From: JAFDZV01 sp964455525
GTDB lineage: Bacteria > Bacteroidota > Ignavibacteria > OLB7
Assembly (NCBI GenBank): GCA_964455525.1
Contig: CAYVWR010000001.1
Coordinates: forward strand, 124,001-188,000
DNA length: 64,000 bases
Reading direction: 5' to 3'
In this document: in pieces, positions 20,401 to 28,687 of the stretch
Numbering within the stretch: position 1 is the stretch's first letter
Layout of the letters: each line of letters opens with the position of its first letter
Notes under the pieces: model-generated
What the model was told of the DNA's origin: nothing
Database searches by the model: none
What the model saw: only the letters and a program-made list of their open reading frames with translations
Position numbers and translations under genes: made by a program

Positions 20401-20736
20401 ATACGCGAGGGGGCGCTTGCGCGTGCACTGAAGGCGACGATGGCAACGCTCGATATAGCCGATGGCGAAGTCCCGTTCCCCGGCCTCTACGATGTTTTTT
20501 TCGAGGCGGCACGCACCGAATTTGAGGTTCGCGTGCGGCATACTCTGATAACGCTCGCCGAAAAGCTTCTGGAGGAGGGGGATACCACAGGGGCGGAGCA
20601 GTTGCTGCGCCGCGGGTTTACAACGATGCCGGAGGACGAGGATATCATGGAACGGCTCTGCCAGGTACTGGAACGAATGGGACGATATACCGAGGCCGTA
20701 CGGGTGCGGATGCGTGCATCCCAGGCAGAGGACTAA
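17437..20736 (+). CDS. AAA-ATPase transcriptional regulator with C-terminal winged helix and BTAD (SARP-like)
   Basis: A 1099-residue regulator of the large ATPase/SARP type. The N-terminus has an AAA/NACHT-like ATPase: Walker A GEAGSGKS (45-52), Walker B LLVIEDIHLL (Glu129/Asp130). A long helical TPR-like middle follows (about 330-860). Residues about 874-965 form an OmpR-type winged helix (RVSMIGTIKVERPEI, then FDPERERKALNDAVYRLREV), and residues about 968-1099 a bacterial transcriptional activation domain with helical repeats (LLEEGDTTGAEQLLRRGF). It inverts the usual SARP order, with DNA-binding at the C-terminus. It probably uses ATP-dependent oligomerisation to activate transcription; targets are unknown, though the large secreted-protein genes converge on it. 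Confidence 0.85.
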   Translation: MHALADFLNHGILPFTGRSQQLNELHAFWRSTIESSSLRMGLLVGEAGSGKSSLIETLAPMVTADGGVMIHVKLYPDAALSLAPLMAHVLTRPGTAPGILRQAPETSLGGVAGALRRLTRLRPTLLVIEDIHLLANESLGELSRLLHALADEPLTVLCPARPFDSTIQGALERYTVHEWHLGGLDQKEVGQLWVELFGTRPDDSIFKALYTATLGNPLALRSALRGALKSGAITCEHTTNRWHLAVSHRQFEQVLERSVRLLSEGMAAHLTDEERRIAEQFACLGELFPQEAIALLAPKKEEIVERLVFKGILIVSETASRPLAGISKSSPLSFTHTLLHRRFVESATTDATALVRVIASGVPLYSVLPFQLIAEGADIRIDAECEVIAHAVNRVMAIIPGLNITTDWRLNVPLWHAANRIVQLRSDCWDQEQHAMQELAMLDARIITEIRNQHTDEYYNLAMQMLELSFKAETEFFVTHRMRAYGNLHLSYFRRMPERCRQLWNDVENLLEQHPYLRYTNAYIRYIGRVLNMSGVVASELPRIAEIRAEELINCNNKNPEFSEAIRFYILPELLIMFDSKEKFDRRVQFLEELENGPRASPYHFVVKKIAIRLHAGRLYELSQLMDEFILRLGEIGEFLALCYAQVVQIFLEAILGEHPEQVEPALEKMLTTATPWNRAALHENITQYIVAVGLLRGNISWAEKIYRQVGSDYPVLDLSEMIILRTQGTLSGEQYAATEVSDPEHELVSLFHAIKGDAIPQERILATIRGVTDSEPYDLFELITFRSTVDGLQWLDGHGRYPGILQELAPELNAALNGWLEWLATQGLWQIITPLLDRYDHYLTAKERKQWLGTIATLRQEYQPHRTLRGGSGRIRVSMIGTIKVERPEIPAQRLRGPRVSKFLGMLVADQMLDPPLSFREMCRLISGGEFDPERERKALNDAVYRLREVLGHDAVITEREVSRLNSDLVEVDLLNAHRLLKEATMAIREGALARALKATMATLDIADGEVPFPGLYDVFFEAARTEFEVRVRHTLITLAEKLLEEGDTTGAEQLLRRGFTTMPEDEDIMERLCQVLERMGRYTEAVRVRMRASQAED

Positions 20737-20742
20737 AGCGAA

Positions 20743-20788
20743 ACGGGATATACAGCACCCGGCATAAGGGAAAGCCTGTACATCCCGT
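20743..20788. terminator. Bidirectional hairpin between convergent genes
   Basis: ACGGGAT-A-TACAG (20743-20755) pairs with CTGTA-C-ATCCCGT (20776-20788), one mismatch in thirteen. It lies between the stops of the SARP-like gene and the first IgGFc-like gene, so it can serve both. Confidence 0.7.
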
Positions 20789-20815
20789 CATCGTCTATCA
20801 GACAATCGGCCAGCT

Positions 20816-23791
20816 CTATCGGTTCACGATAAGCTTCTCCACAAACACCTCGCCACGAGCGGTTTTCATACGGCAGAAATACGCCCCCTGCTCCAGCCTG
20901 GAGACATCGAAGCTGACACGGTTGATGCCAGCAGGCAGATCTATAGCACGCAGAACCGGCAACATGATATGGCCGGAAGCATCGAAGACCTCCAGATCAA
21001 CGATATCATGATCCGAGAGCGCCACATCCACCGAGGCGGTTCCGCTGGCAGGATTGGGCACAGGCATGCCCAGGAAATTCCGCTTTGCAGGCGCATAGGT
21101 TGTGATGCCGATGGCATTATTGCAGTGGTCGGTACCAAAGCCGTTTGCGGCCAGCACCGTCGTCACCATCATAAGCTCGTCAGCATGCTCGCAGCCATCA
21201 ACGATGATCATGGTATCGGCGATCATGCCGATCTCCCACCCTTCCACACAGACGGCCACCATGGTGGTCTTCCCCGGCTCCACGTAGATCGGGAACTGTG
21301 CGGGGGGGATGCTGTAGTTCCTATTGCCCTTCATCAGAATCCGGTCGATCCGCATCTGCCGGCTTCCATAGTTGGCAAGAAGCACGCTATCGCAGAACCG
21401 ATGGTTTACCGCCACCATATCGCCGTTCCACTGGCGGGCATAACGCGCACCAAGGGTATCGCGGCTGTTGCTATCGCTCAGAATAGCCAGCGTGAAGCCA
21501 CCAATCGTATCGCGATCGGTACGGCTGTTGCCGGCGGCATCGCGCAGCGTGATGGAATACATAAGATCATACCGGGGGTCCTGCCTGTGCAGCTTCAGTT
21601 GCAGAAGCTCAAGCGGCATCTTGCTGGTGTCGCTGAGCATCTCCACCGTACAGTTGACCAACGTATCGTACTCGATCGCTACGATCCCGGAGGCACGATA
21701 GCTCTCCGAGTAGCTTAACAGGAACTCATCTCCGCACGGAGGCCCTTGCAGATCGACATCTGGCGCGGTGGTATCCACCCGGCTGTCGATCGGCACGATC
21801 GCAACGTGACGGCTGGCGCATGGGCCATCGATCCTGAGCGTGAGATCGAACAGGGTATCGGCCATATCCTCGAAGCAGATGTCGATCGTGGCAACCTCGC
21901 CAGGCTTTACGGTAACCGGCAGATCCGTAGCGATCCTTGCCAGCGGCATATTCTCCAGAATGGATGCCTTGGAGATCTCCTGCTCAAACGCACCATAGTT
22001 CTGGATGGAAACCTGTCGGCAGAACGACGGGGCATTAAACACCACAAAGGTATCCAGACGTTCCGGGGCATTTCTGGTGCCGAGCACTCGAAGCGTATAT
22101 CCCGGGATGCTGGCGGTCTGCGTACGGGTACGCCCACCACGATCGACCGCCTTGATCGTCAGGCGCCCATCTTCGTACGGATCGATCAGGGTGGCCGAAT
22201 ACATCACCGTATCCTGTCCTGACTCAAACGGCTGAACCGTTAGCCGCACGTTTACGGTATCGGACGTGGCATAGACGGAATCAAGCCCGGTGTCGGTGAT
22301 CTTATCATCGAGCACAAGGCCACGGATCAGCGCACACTCATCAGCCCAGAATATCTCCGGCGGCTGAAAATCGCTCACCAGCGTTCGGAAGAGCATTCCC
22401 CCCGGATAGCCGTAGGAGGTAGCGCTCCCATAGCCATATACCGAAAGGCCGAATGCGGAATCGCCCCGTATATAATGCGCCCCACCGCGCACCGGAATCT
22501 GGGAGTAGAGATAGCGTGTCCCCGGCACCGGCAGGAAGGGGGTCGTCACCGGAAGATCATCGAGCCGCAGGCTGGCTTCCCCCCCGGCAGGGATCACAAC
22601 ATTGATGAAATGATAATCCTGGAACTCCCGATGCAGAATGCTCTGGAACGTATAGGCGGTATCGAACTGCTCGGCAGGAGGAACCAGCATCATAAAGGGA
22701 TCGCCGATATCGGAGAACGTATTCGGGCCTACCGAGTGCTCGTATTGCGCCACAAGAATCGGCTGTGAGGCCTTGATCGCCATCGCTTCAAGCAACGGCA
22801 GCTCGATGGAGAGACCCGGCCCAAGCACATACGACCTAGTGCCGACCATATCGGTAACCGAGACATCGGTGCCAGCAAAGGCCGCAAGGATACGGATCAC
22901 CGCGGTATCCCCGGCTTCCGGCGTCACCTTGAAGTGGGGCGTCACCAGAGCACCACGTCCCCAGGCGTCCAGCGGCGGAAGCTGTTCCACAAGATGGTCG
23001 CGGTAGTTGCCGATACGTGTCGGGATACTTGTCCGCTTGTTTCCGGCATACACGGCCACAGGTTTGTCGGCGATAACCTGCGAACCGCTCACGTCCTGCT
23101 CCTGGCCAAGCCCGGCCTGTGCAAAAAAGACCTGCCCGCGGTCCAGTTTCACCGAAAACCCCTCTCCCGCATCCCTGAAATTGATAGTGGTACCGGGCGA
23201 TGGATTGATACGAACCGTGGTATTATCCTCGGTGCCGATCACCGCGAACTCCGATGGTGTATCGTAGGTTCCCGAGTTGAAATCATAACCATTCGGATAG
23301 GCCAGCACAACGTATCGTCCGGTGAGCACATCGGTGGGCAGCCCCAGAAAGGCATCGGCCGACTTATTACGGATATTCGCCCCATAGAGAGTGATCTCGT
23401 TGTCGGCTGAGACAAAAAACGACCGTCCAGATATCTCGTTCGCACGGGAATTCCGCACATCGCTCAACTCCGCGTTGACGCCGCTGAAGAGCGTATTGAT
23501 GTTCACCTCCACCGGCACGTTTGGCGTTGGCAGCACAACCTGCCTGGAGCTGGCATCACCGAAATAGGTGATGGTGACAACCGTTGGTTTATCGCTGCTG
23601 AGATAGAGCCGAAGCGTAGAGACCTCGCTGCTGACCGAGCCGAGGTTGGACATGAACGTCACCCAGAACTCCTTCCCTTTGGAATCAAGCTCCTGCGCAG
23701 CAGCAGGCGTAATGGCAAACACAGCCATAGAGACAATGCAGAGGAGAAATACCGGAACCTTCCTCAGAATCGATCTGTGTAACAAGTCCAT
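20816..23791 (-). CDS. Secreted IgGFc-binding-domain protein with T9SS sorting domain (copy 1)
   Basis: A 991-residue exported protein. ATG 23791 follows GGAGAGATC; the signal peptide ends TPAAAQE. Residues about 30-420 match the IgGFc-binding protein N-terminal domain, with KGKEFWVTFMSN, NTTVRINPSPGTTINF, DHLVEQLPPLDAWGRG and a QYEHSVGPNTFSDIGDPFMM stretch. Several Ig-like beta segments with paired cysteines follow. The C-terminus (NPASGTASVDVALSDHDIVD through LEQGAYFCRM to EKLIVNR) is a type A T9SS sorting domain, so it is probably anchored or released at the cell surface by T9SS. Binding of IgG is not implied; the role is likely adhesion. A paralogue lies upstream on the same strand. Confidence 0.88.
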   Translation of the reverse strand: MDLLHRSILRKVPVFLLCIVSMAVFAITPAAAQELDSKGKEFWVTFMSNLGSVSSEVSTLRLYLSSDKPTVVTITYFGDASSRQVVLPTPNVPVEVNINTLFSGVNAELSDVRNSRANEISGRSFFVSADNEITLYGANIRNKSADAFLGLPTDVLTGRYVVLAYPNGYDFNSGTYDTPSEFAVIGTEDNTTVRINPSPGTTINFRDAGEGFSVKLDRGQVFFAQAGLGQEQDVSGSQVIADKPVAVYAGNKRTSIPTRIGNYRDHLVEQLPPLDAWGRGALVTPHFKVTPEAGDTAVIRILAAFAGTDVSVTDMVGTRSYVLGPGLSIELPLLEAMAIKASQPILVAQYEHSVGPNTFSDIGDPFMMLVPPAEQFDTAYTFQSILHREFQDYHFINVVIPAGGEASLRLDDLPVTTPFLPVPGTRYLYSQIPVRGGAHYIRGDSAFGLSVYGYGSATSYGYPGGMLFRTLVSDFQPPEIFWADECALIRGLVLDDKITDTGLDSVYATSDTVNVRLTVQPFESGQDTVMYSATLIDPYEDGRLTIKAVDRGGRTRTQTASIPGYTLRVLGTRNAPERLDTFVVFNAPSFCRQVSIQNYGAFEQEISKASILENMPLARIATDLPVTVKPGEVATIDICFEDMADTLFDLTLRIDGPCASRHVAIVPIDSRVDTTAPDVDLQGPPCGDEFLLSYSESYRASGIVAIEYDTLVNCTVEMLSDTSKMPLELLQLKLHRQDPRYDLMYSITLRDAAGNSRTDRDTIGGFTLAILSDSNSRDTLGARYARQWNGDMVAVNHRFCDSVLLANYGSRQMRIDRILMKGNRNYSIPPAQFPIYVEPGKTTMVAVCVEGWEIGMIADTMIIVDGCEHADELMMVTTVLAANGFGTDHCNNAIGITTYAPAKRNFLGMPVPNPASGTASVDVALSDHDIVDLEVFDASGHIMLPVLRAIDLPAGINRVSFDVSRLEQGAYFCRMKTARGEVFVEKLIVNR

Positions 23792-23885
23792 AGCTGGATC
23801 TCTCCATGGTAACTGGAAAGGTGGGAGTAAACATAATCATCTGCCATTCATAGCCGAATGGCCAGAGCAGGGTAGACGCCTACGG

Positions 23886-23909
23886 TAAAATCTCCTGGTG
23901 GAGATTTTA
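23886..23909. terminator. AT-rich hairpin between the tandem paralogues
   Basis: TAAAATCTCC (23886-23895) pairs perfectly with GGAGATTTTA (23900-23909) around TGGT. The T-rich arm end fits an intrinsic terminator for the upstream copy (stop at 24056), although it lies 150 bases away. Confidence 0.55.
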
Positions 23910-24055
23910 TTACAGTACCGGCACAACACCGCTCCAAAACGCCTACCGGCAGTGCCTGCCGGGCTTGGGATCGCCTTAAGAACGCTTTATTGACCGCTGA
24001 GAAGGAAAGAACCGGACACATGGCGCGTGGCCATGGTCGATAGCCCACGCTCCTA

Positions 24056-27007
24056 TCACCGGCGGATGACCATCTTCTCGCTCAGCACAGTACCGGTGCT
24101 GGTCTGCATCAGGATATAGTAAAGCCCGGCCGGAAGATCATCAAGCGACGCATCGATCCTGGTGATACCGCCTGGAATCGGGTCCTGCTTCAGCAGCACG
24201 CGCACTTCGTTCCCCATCTCGTTATGGATGGCAAGGCTCACCTGCTGGGGACCATCCAGACCAAAGGTGATGGCAGCACGATCGCCCGGCACCGGATTCG
24301 GGTGCGGTGTCTGAAGGAAATTGCGTTTGACATAGCCATTGATCTGGAACTCGATCGCATTATTGCAGCGATCGGTGCCATTTCCTTGCAAAGGATCGAC
24401 AAACGTCTTCAGCAGAACCATCTCTCGCGGATTATCGCAATAGAAGTCGATCACCAGCGTATCGATCTGCTCGCCGAATCCGCGCGGCCGGACACAGACC
24501 ACAAACGGGCGGACCTCGCCCGGCATCAGGGTTATCGGGAGCTGATCCGGCGGGATTGAATACTCGAGATTCCCCAGCACCCGCGGACGCTTCAGATCGA
24601 GCGGAAGCAGCCCATAATTGCGGAGATAGACGGTCTCGCACCGCTCCTGCCCGTAGGTCAGATGATCGTAATCCCATGGTGTATCAACCCGGAACCCGAT
24701 CTGTGTGGCATCGGCCTCCTGCACCCGGAGAGTGAATCCGCCAACGGTATCGCTGATGCGTGTGATGTTCCCCACAACATCGCTGATCTCGATGGAGTAG
24801 ATCATATCCTGGAACGGGTCCCTCCGCTTCAGATGGAGCTGTGCGACCTTCGCCGGGAGCGCCGGGGTGATACTGGCCTCCACATTCATGCTATCCAGAA
24901 AGGTGATCGACCGTACCCCGGAATTGAGCGCGCCTTCCTCGGAAAGCTGGATAAGACGATCGGTCTCGCATGGCTCCAACACCGGCACAGCGACCGGCGT
25001 CGTGGAGTCAATGCCGCTGATAAGCGGCAGGTCCGCCACCGAACGCAGATCGCAACCATTATCAATCATGATCTCGGTGCTGAAGGCAGTATCGCCGACA
25101 TGGAGAAAGCAGATGCTGAAATCGCGCGTCTCGCCGGGGAGTATCTCCACCGGAAACGGCGACTCTCCGGCATTGACACGAAGCCCGGCCGGCTCTCCGC
25201 TGAAGCGCAGACCAGTGATCCTTTGGGGGAACTGCCCGTAATTGCTCAGGCTGATCTGTCGGCAGAACTCCATCCCGTTCAGCGATGCAAGCGTATCAAG
25301 CCGTACCGGGACGGTCTGCCCCACCTCCATTGCCACGGTGAACCCCTTCACGGGAAAGCTGTAATAGCGATCAAGGCCGGCCGTATCCACCGCAACAAGC
25401 TCCGCCCAACCATCCTGGTAGGGATCGTTCAATATCAGCCGGAAGTGAATGGAATCGGCACCAGGCTCGAATCGATCCTTTTCCAGGCGCACGTTCCGCG
25501 ACCCTTCAAGCAGGCGCACATCCTCCATACCGAAGTCGAATGTGCTATCATCGAACGCCGCACCGGCCGCACCACCGCAGGTATCATACCATCGGATATC
25601 GGGCTGTTTCTGATCCTTGAAGAGCGTATCAAAGACAAGCGCACCCGGATATCCGTAGGAGTTATAGACGCCGTAGCCATAGGAATACAACCCGATCGGA
25701 ACTCGCGCGCTCACCTTGTGCATCCCCGGGGAAACACGAACCTGGGCAAGACTATAGCTTGTGAAGGGGATTCTGGCCCACTGCCCCCCGAGCGGCGCCC
25801 CATCAAGCCGGACAGAGCTGGCGCGCTCGGTAGGCGCCACCACATTGATATAGTGGTAGGTAAAGTCCTTCGTTGCAAAACTCTCGAACCAATAGACCGA
25901 ATCGAACTGCTCCGGCCCCAGCATCAGCATCATCATCGGGTCGCCGATGCTATCGTTCGGCTGGCTTATGAACTTCTCATCGACGGTGGAATGCTGATAG
26001 CCTGCCACAAGGAATGGCTTGCTGCCGGTAACAAGCATCGCACGATTAAGCGGGATCTCCACCATTTCGCGCGACCCCAGGGTGCGGAAAAACGTGCTGT
26101 CGATGAAAATGCGGGTATCGTTCTCGGCGGCTATGATGCGGGCGATATTGGCATCGGGAACAGTTTTCGGGATCTGGAACAGCGGTGTCAGGATCGCCCG
26201 GTTTGTCCAGCGATCCACCGACGGGAGCTGTTCTACAAGATGATCGCGCCCCACCGCATCATCGAACGGGATGTTCGCACGCTGATGGCTGCCGTAGACA
26301 ACCAGCACACGATCGGATATGATCCTGGTACCGGTAAGGTCAACGCCGGTCTTGCCAAGGGCCTGACCGAAGTACACCTCGCCTGCATTCAGGGTGACGG
26401 TAAAAGGGTTGGCATCCGGACGGGACTTGAGCCGGACCGTGGGATTTATCGTGACGGTGGTATTGTTGTGCATCGCCACCACAGCAAACTGCGAGGGGAA
26501 GTCGGATGCACGCGTATATGCCGCGGTCGGGCTTGGATCGAGCGTATTCGGATAGGAGAGGATGATATGGTCACGACCGAGCACCTCCTCTGGAAGCGCC
26601 AGGAAGGCATCGCTGCTCCAGCGCTGGGTATTGATACCATAGACCACCACTTCGTCCTCGAACTGAAGCAGCAGCGTGGAATGGCTTATCGGGGAGCGTG
26701 TAGGGTCCGGCAGAAGAAGGTCGGCGGTGTCCAGGTCGATGCGCATTGCCACATTGGCAGGAACGGCGGGGATCGGCACGGTACGCCCGCTACGCAGATA
26801 GGTGATGGTCCCACGTGTTGCCTTCTCCGAGGCTACCACAACCGCAAGCAGCGGAGCATCCTCGGCCCCGTTGGTATGCAGGAAGGCCAGACGAAACTCC
26901 TTGCCCCTGTTATCGACACGGTTTCTTGTCTGGGAGTGGAGAACTCCCGTTGCAAGAACCAGGAAAATTGCCAGAAAAAGCCCGCGCAGTGCTCTATCAG
27001 TTCGCAT
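24056..27007 (-). CDS. Secreted IgGFc-binding-domain protein with T9SS sorting domain (copy 2)
   Basis: A 983-residue paralogue of the downstream gene. ATG 27007 is preferred over a GTG one codon earlier; the signal peptide ends VLHSQ. The same layout is seen: NRGKEFRLAFLHTNG, NTTVTINPTVRLKS, GRDHLVEQLPSVDRW, AGYQHSTVDEKFI and NDSIGDPMMMLMLGPEQFDS. Cysteine-containing beta segments precede a sorting domain (NPVPGDRAAITFGLDGPQQV through DLPAGLYYILM to EKMVIRR). The two copies align along their whole length but are clearly diverged, so the duplication is old. The surface role is probably adhesion or matrix; no ligand can be read from the sequence. Confidence 0.88.
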   Translation of the reverse strand: MRTDRALRGLFLAIFLVLATGVLHSQTRNRVDNRGKEFRLAFLHTNGAEDAPLLAVVVASEKATRGTITYLRSGRTVPIPAVPANVAMRIDLDTADLLLPDPTRSPISHSTLLLQFEDEVVVYGINTQRWSSDAFLALPEEVLGRDHIILSYPNTLDPSPTAAYTRASDFPSQFAVVAMHNNTTVTINPTVRLKSRPDANPFTVTLNAGEVYFGQALGKTGVDLTGTRIISDRVLVVYGSHQRANIPFDDAVGRDHLVEQLPSVDRWTNRAILTPLFQIPKTVPDANIARIIAAENDTRIFIDSTFFRTLGSREMVEIPLNRAMLVTGSKPFLVAGYQHSTVDEKFISQPNDSIGDPMMMLMLGPEQFDSVYWFESFATKDFTYHYINVVAPTERASSVRLDGAPLGGQWARIPFTSYSLAQVRVSPGMHKVSARVPIGLYSYGYGVYNSYGYPGALVFDTLFKDQKQPDIRWYDTCGGAAGAAFDDSTFDFGMEDVRLLEGSRNVRLEKDRFEPGADSIHFRLILNDPYQDGWAELVAVDTAGLDRYYSFPVKGFTVAMEVGQTVPVRLDTLASLNGMEFCRQISLSNYGQFPQRITGLRFSGEPAGLRVNAGESPFPVEILPGETRDFSICFLHVGDTAFSTEIMIDNGCDLRSVADLPLISGIDSTTPVAVPVLEPCETDRLIQLSEEGALNSGVRSITFLDSMNVEASITPALPAKVAQLHLKRRDPFQDMIYSIEISDVVGNITRISDTVGGFTLRVQEADATQIGFRVDTPWDYDHLTYGQERCETVYLRNYGLLPLDLKRPRVLGNLEYSIPPDQLPITLMPGEVRPFVVCVRPRGFGEQIDTLVIDFYCDNPREMVLLKTFVDPLQGNGTDRCNNAIEFQINGYVKRNFLQTPHPNPVPGDRAAITFGLDGPQQVSLAIHNEMGNEVRVLLKQDPIPGGITRIDASLDDLPAGLYYILMQTSTGTVLSEKMVIRR

Positions 27008-27448
27008 CACAAACCTTGGGATAGGGGTCGCTGGAATCTACTCAAGATGACGCCGGGGCACGACAACCGCAACAGCTACGGCCGGTTCCCGGACATCCGT
27101 ACGCCACGATCGGGCGAGCTACCGGCCCATTGAGGAAGGAAGGGCCTTCTCTCTGCCGATCCATCAGCAAAAACGTCCGAACATTCCAGGGGAAACGAAA
27201 AAAATGCATGGTAGAATGGGTGCCAACGACACGGAACAACCATGAACAGTTCCTGTATAGAACGCGCAACGAGGTTCGCCATTGTCTACCAGCAACCTGC
27301 AACGTGTGCACAAGCTCCGGGCCAGTCTATCGCCTCCCTCTGCAAACAACCCGCCACTCCCTTTTCGGTTACATCCACCCTGCTTTCCGGCCAATCCCCG
27401 ATCGGGCAGTGGGGAATGGTACTTCCTGCTTAATTTGGCTTTTCATCA
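27008..27448. other. Divergent intergenic region
   Basis: About 440 bases between the second secreted protein and the nitronate monooxygenase, which start in opposite directions. Both promoters should lie here; no hairpin, operator or credible small gene was recognised. Confidence 0.4.
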
Positions 27449-28450
27449 ATGCAATTGCAATTCCAAGACGACATCGTGACAATTAAAACTCCTATTACCG
27501 GACTCTTCGGCATCCAGTATCCGATCATACAGGCAGGCATGGTATGGTGCAGCGGCCATCGGCTGGCCTCGGCGGTCTCCAACGCCGGAGGGCTTGGCCT
27601 TATCGGGGCAGGCTCGATGAAACCCGAACTGCTGGCCGAGCACATTCGTTGCTGCCGCCAGCACACCGATAGGCCGTTCGGCGTGAACATACCTCTTATC
27701 CGGGGTGATGTGGAACGTCTGATCGAGACAGCCATCGGCGAGGGTGTGCAGATACTCTTCACCTCGGCCGGAAATCCCGGGCTGCATGTGCGCCGTATCA
27801 AGGATGCCGGCGCCATCATGGTGCATGTGGTGGCCTCGGTGAAACATGCGCTCAAGGCCGAATCGGTCGGCGTTGATGCGGTGGTGGCCGAGGGGTTCGA
27901 GGCAGGAGGGCATAACGGCATCGATGAGATCACCACGCTATGCCTGGTGCCGCAGGTGGCCGATGCGGTCCGGGTGCCGGTGATAGCCGCCGGTGGCATC
28001 GCCGATGGCCGTGGGATGGCCGCAGTGATGGCGCTTGGCGCAGCCGGAGTGCAGATCGGCACCCGATTCGCTGCAACTATCGAATCCTCGGCGCATGCGG
28101 CATACAAGCAGGCCGTGCTTGAGGCAACCGATACGGCAACGGTCCTTACCCTGAAAGCCCTGACGCCGGTACGACTCATCAAAAATGCGTTTGCCCTGGA
28201 AGCATTGCAGGCAGAACGAGCCTGCGCCACGCAGGAGCAGATGCGCGATCTGCTTGGCGTGAAACGCGAGCGCCGGGGCATATTCGAGGGGGATCTGGAA
28301 CAGGGGGAGCTGGAAGCCGGGCAGATATCCGGGCTGATTCGGGAGATACTCCCGGCAGCCGAAGTGGTCGCAAGAATTCTGGCCGAGTTCCGAATGGTGG
28401 CCGGACGCCTTGGCATGCTTGTAGCAGATCAGGAACCAGCACGGGAGTAA
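27449..28450 (+). CDS. Nitronate monooxygenase / FabK-like FMN enzyme
   Basis: A 333-residue TIM-barrel flavoenzyme of the 2-nitropropane dioxygenase family. Visible are GIQYPIIQAGMVWCSG, SNAGGLGLIGAGSM, PFGVNIPLIRG, the VVAEGFEAGGHNG phosphate-binding loop, PVIAAGGIADGRGM and GVQIGTRFAATIES. Members either oxidise alkyl nitronates or, as FabK, reduce enoyl-ACP with NADPH and FMN; the sequence does not decide between the two. No fatty-acid genes flank it. Length is normal, and no signal peptide is present. Confidence 0.85.
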   Translation: MQLQFQDDIVTIKTPITGLFGIQYPIIQAGMVWCSGHRLASAVSNAGGLGLIGAGSMKPELLAEHIRCCRQHTDRPFGVNIPLIRGDVERLIETAIGEGVQILFTSAGNPGLHVRRIKDAGAIMVHVVASVKHALKAESVGVDAVVAEGFEAGGHNGIDEITTLCLVPQVADAVRVPVIAAGGIADGRGMAAVMALGAAGVQIGTRFAATIESSAHAAYKQAVLEATDTATVLTLKALTPVRLIKNAFALEALQAERACATQEQMRDLLGVKRERRGIFEGDLEQGELEAGQISGLIREILPAAEVVARILAEFRMVAGRLGMLVADQEPARE

Positions 28451-28687
28451 CAAGAGAATCGGCGGATTCCGGCAATTATAAAGGCTCTGCACCGTCAATA
28501 GCAGGTCTTCCCAATTTCAGGGTTGCGGCTCTGATGATCCAAGTGATGGCAGAGCAGGAACCAGCACCGGGCATGACGATAAAAGCGGCTTTGGCCGGAG
28601 AATGCATCGTGCCACAGTGCTGGCGGCATGCGGGCAATGCCCGGAGCAGGGTGGAACTCCAGGGCATATGCATCGTAGGGGTTTTGT

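Noticed and set aside
24662..27133. Plus-strand 823-codon open frame
   Set aside because: It is antisense to the second IgGFc/T9SS gene and has no domain or signal; composition is that of a complement shadow.
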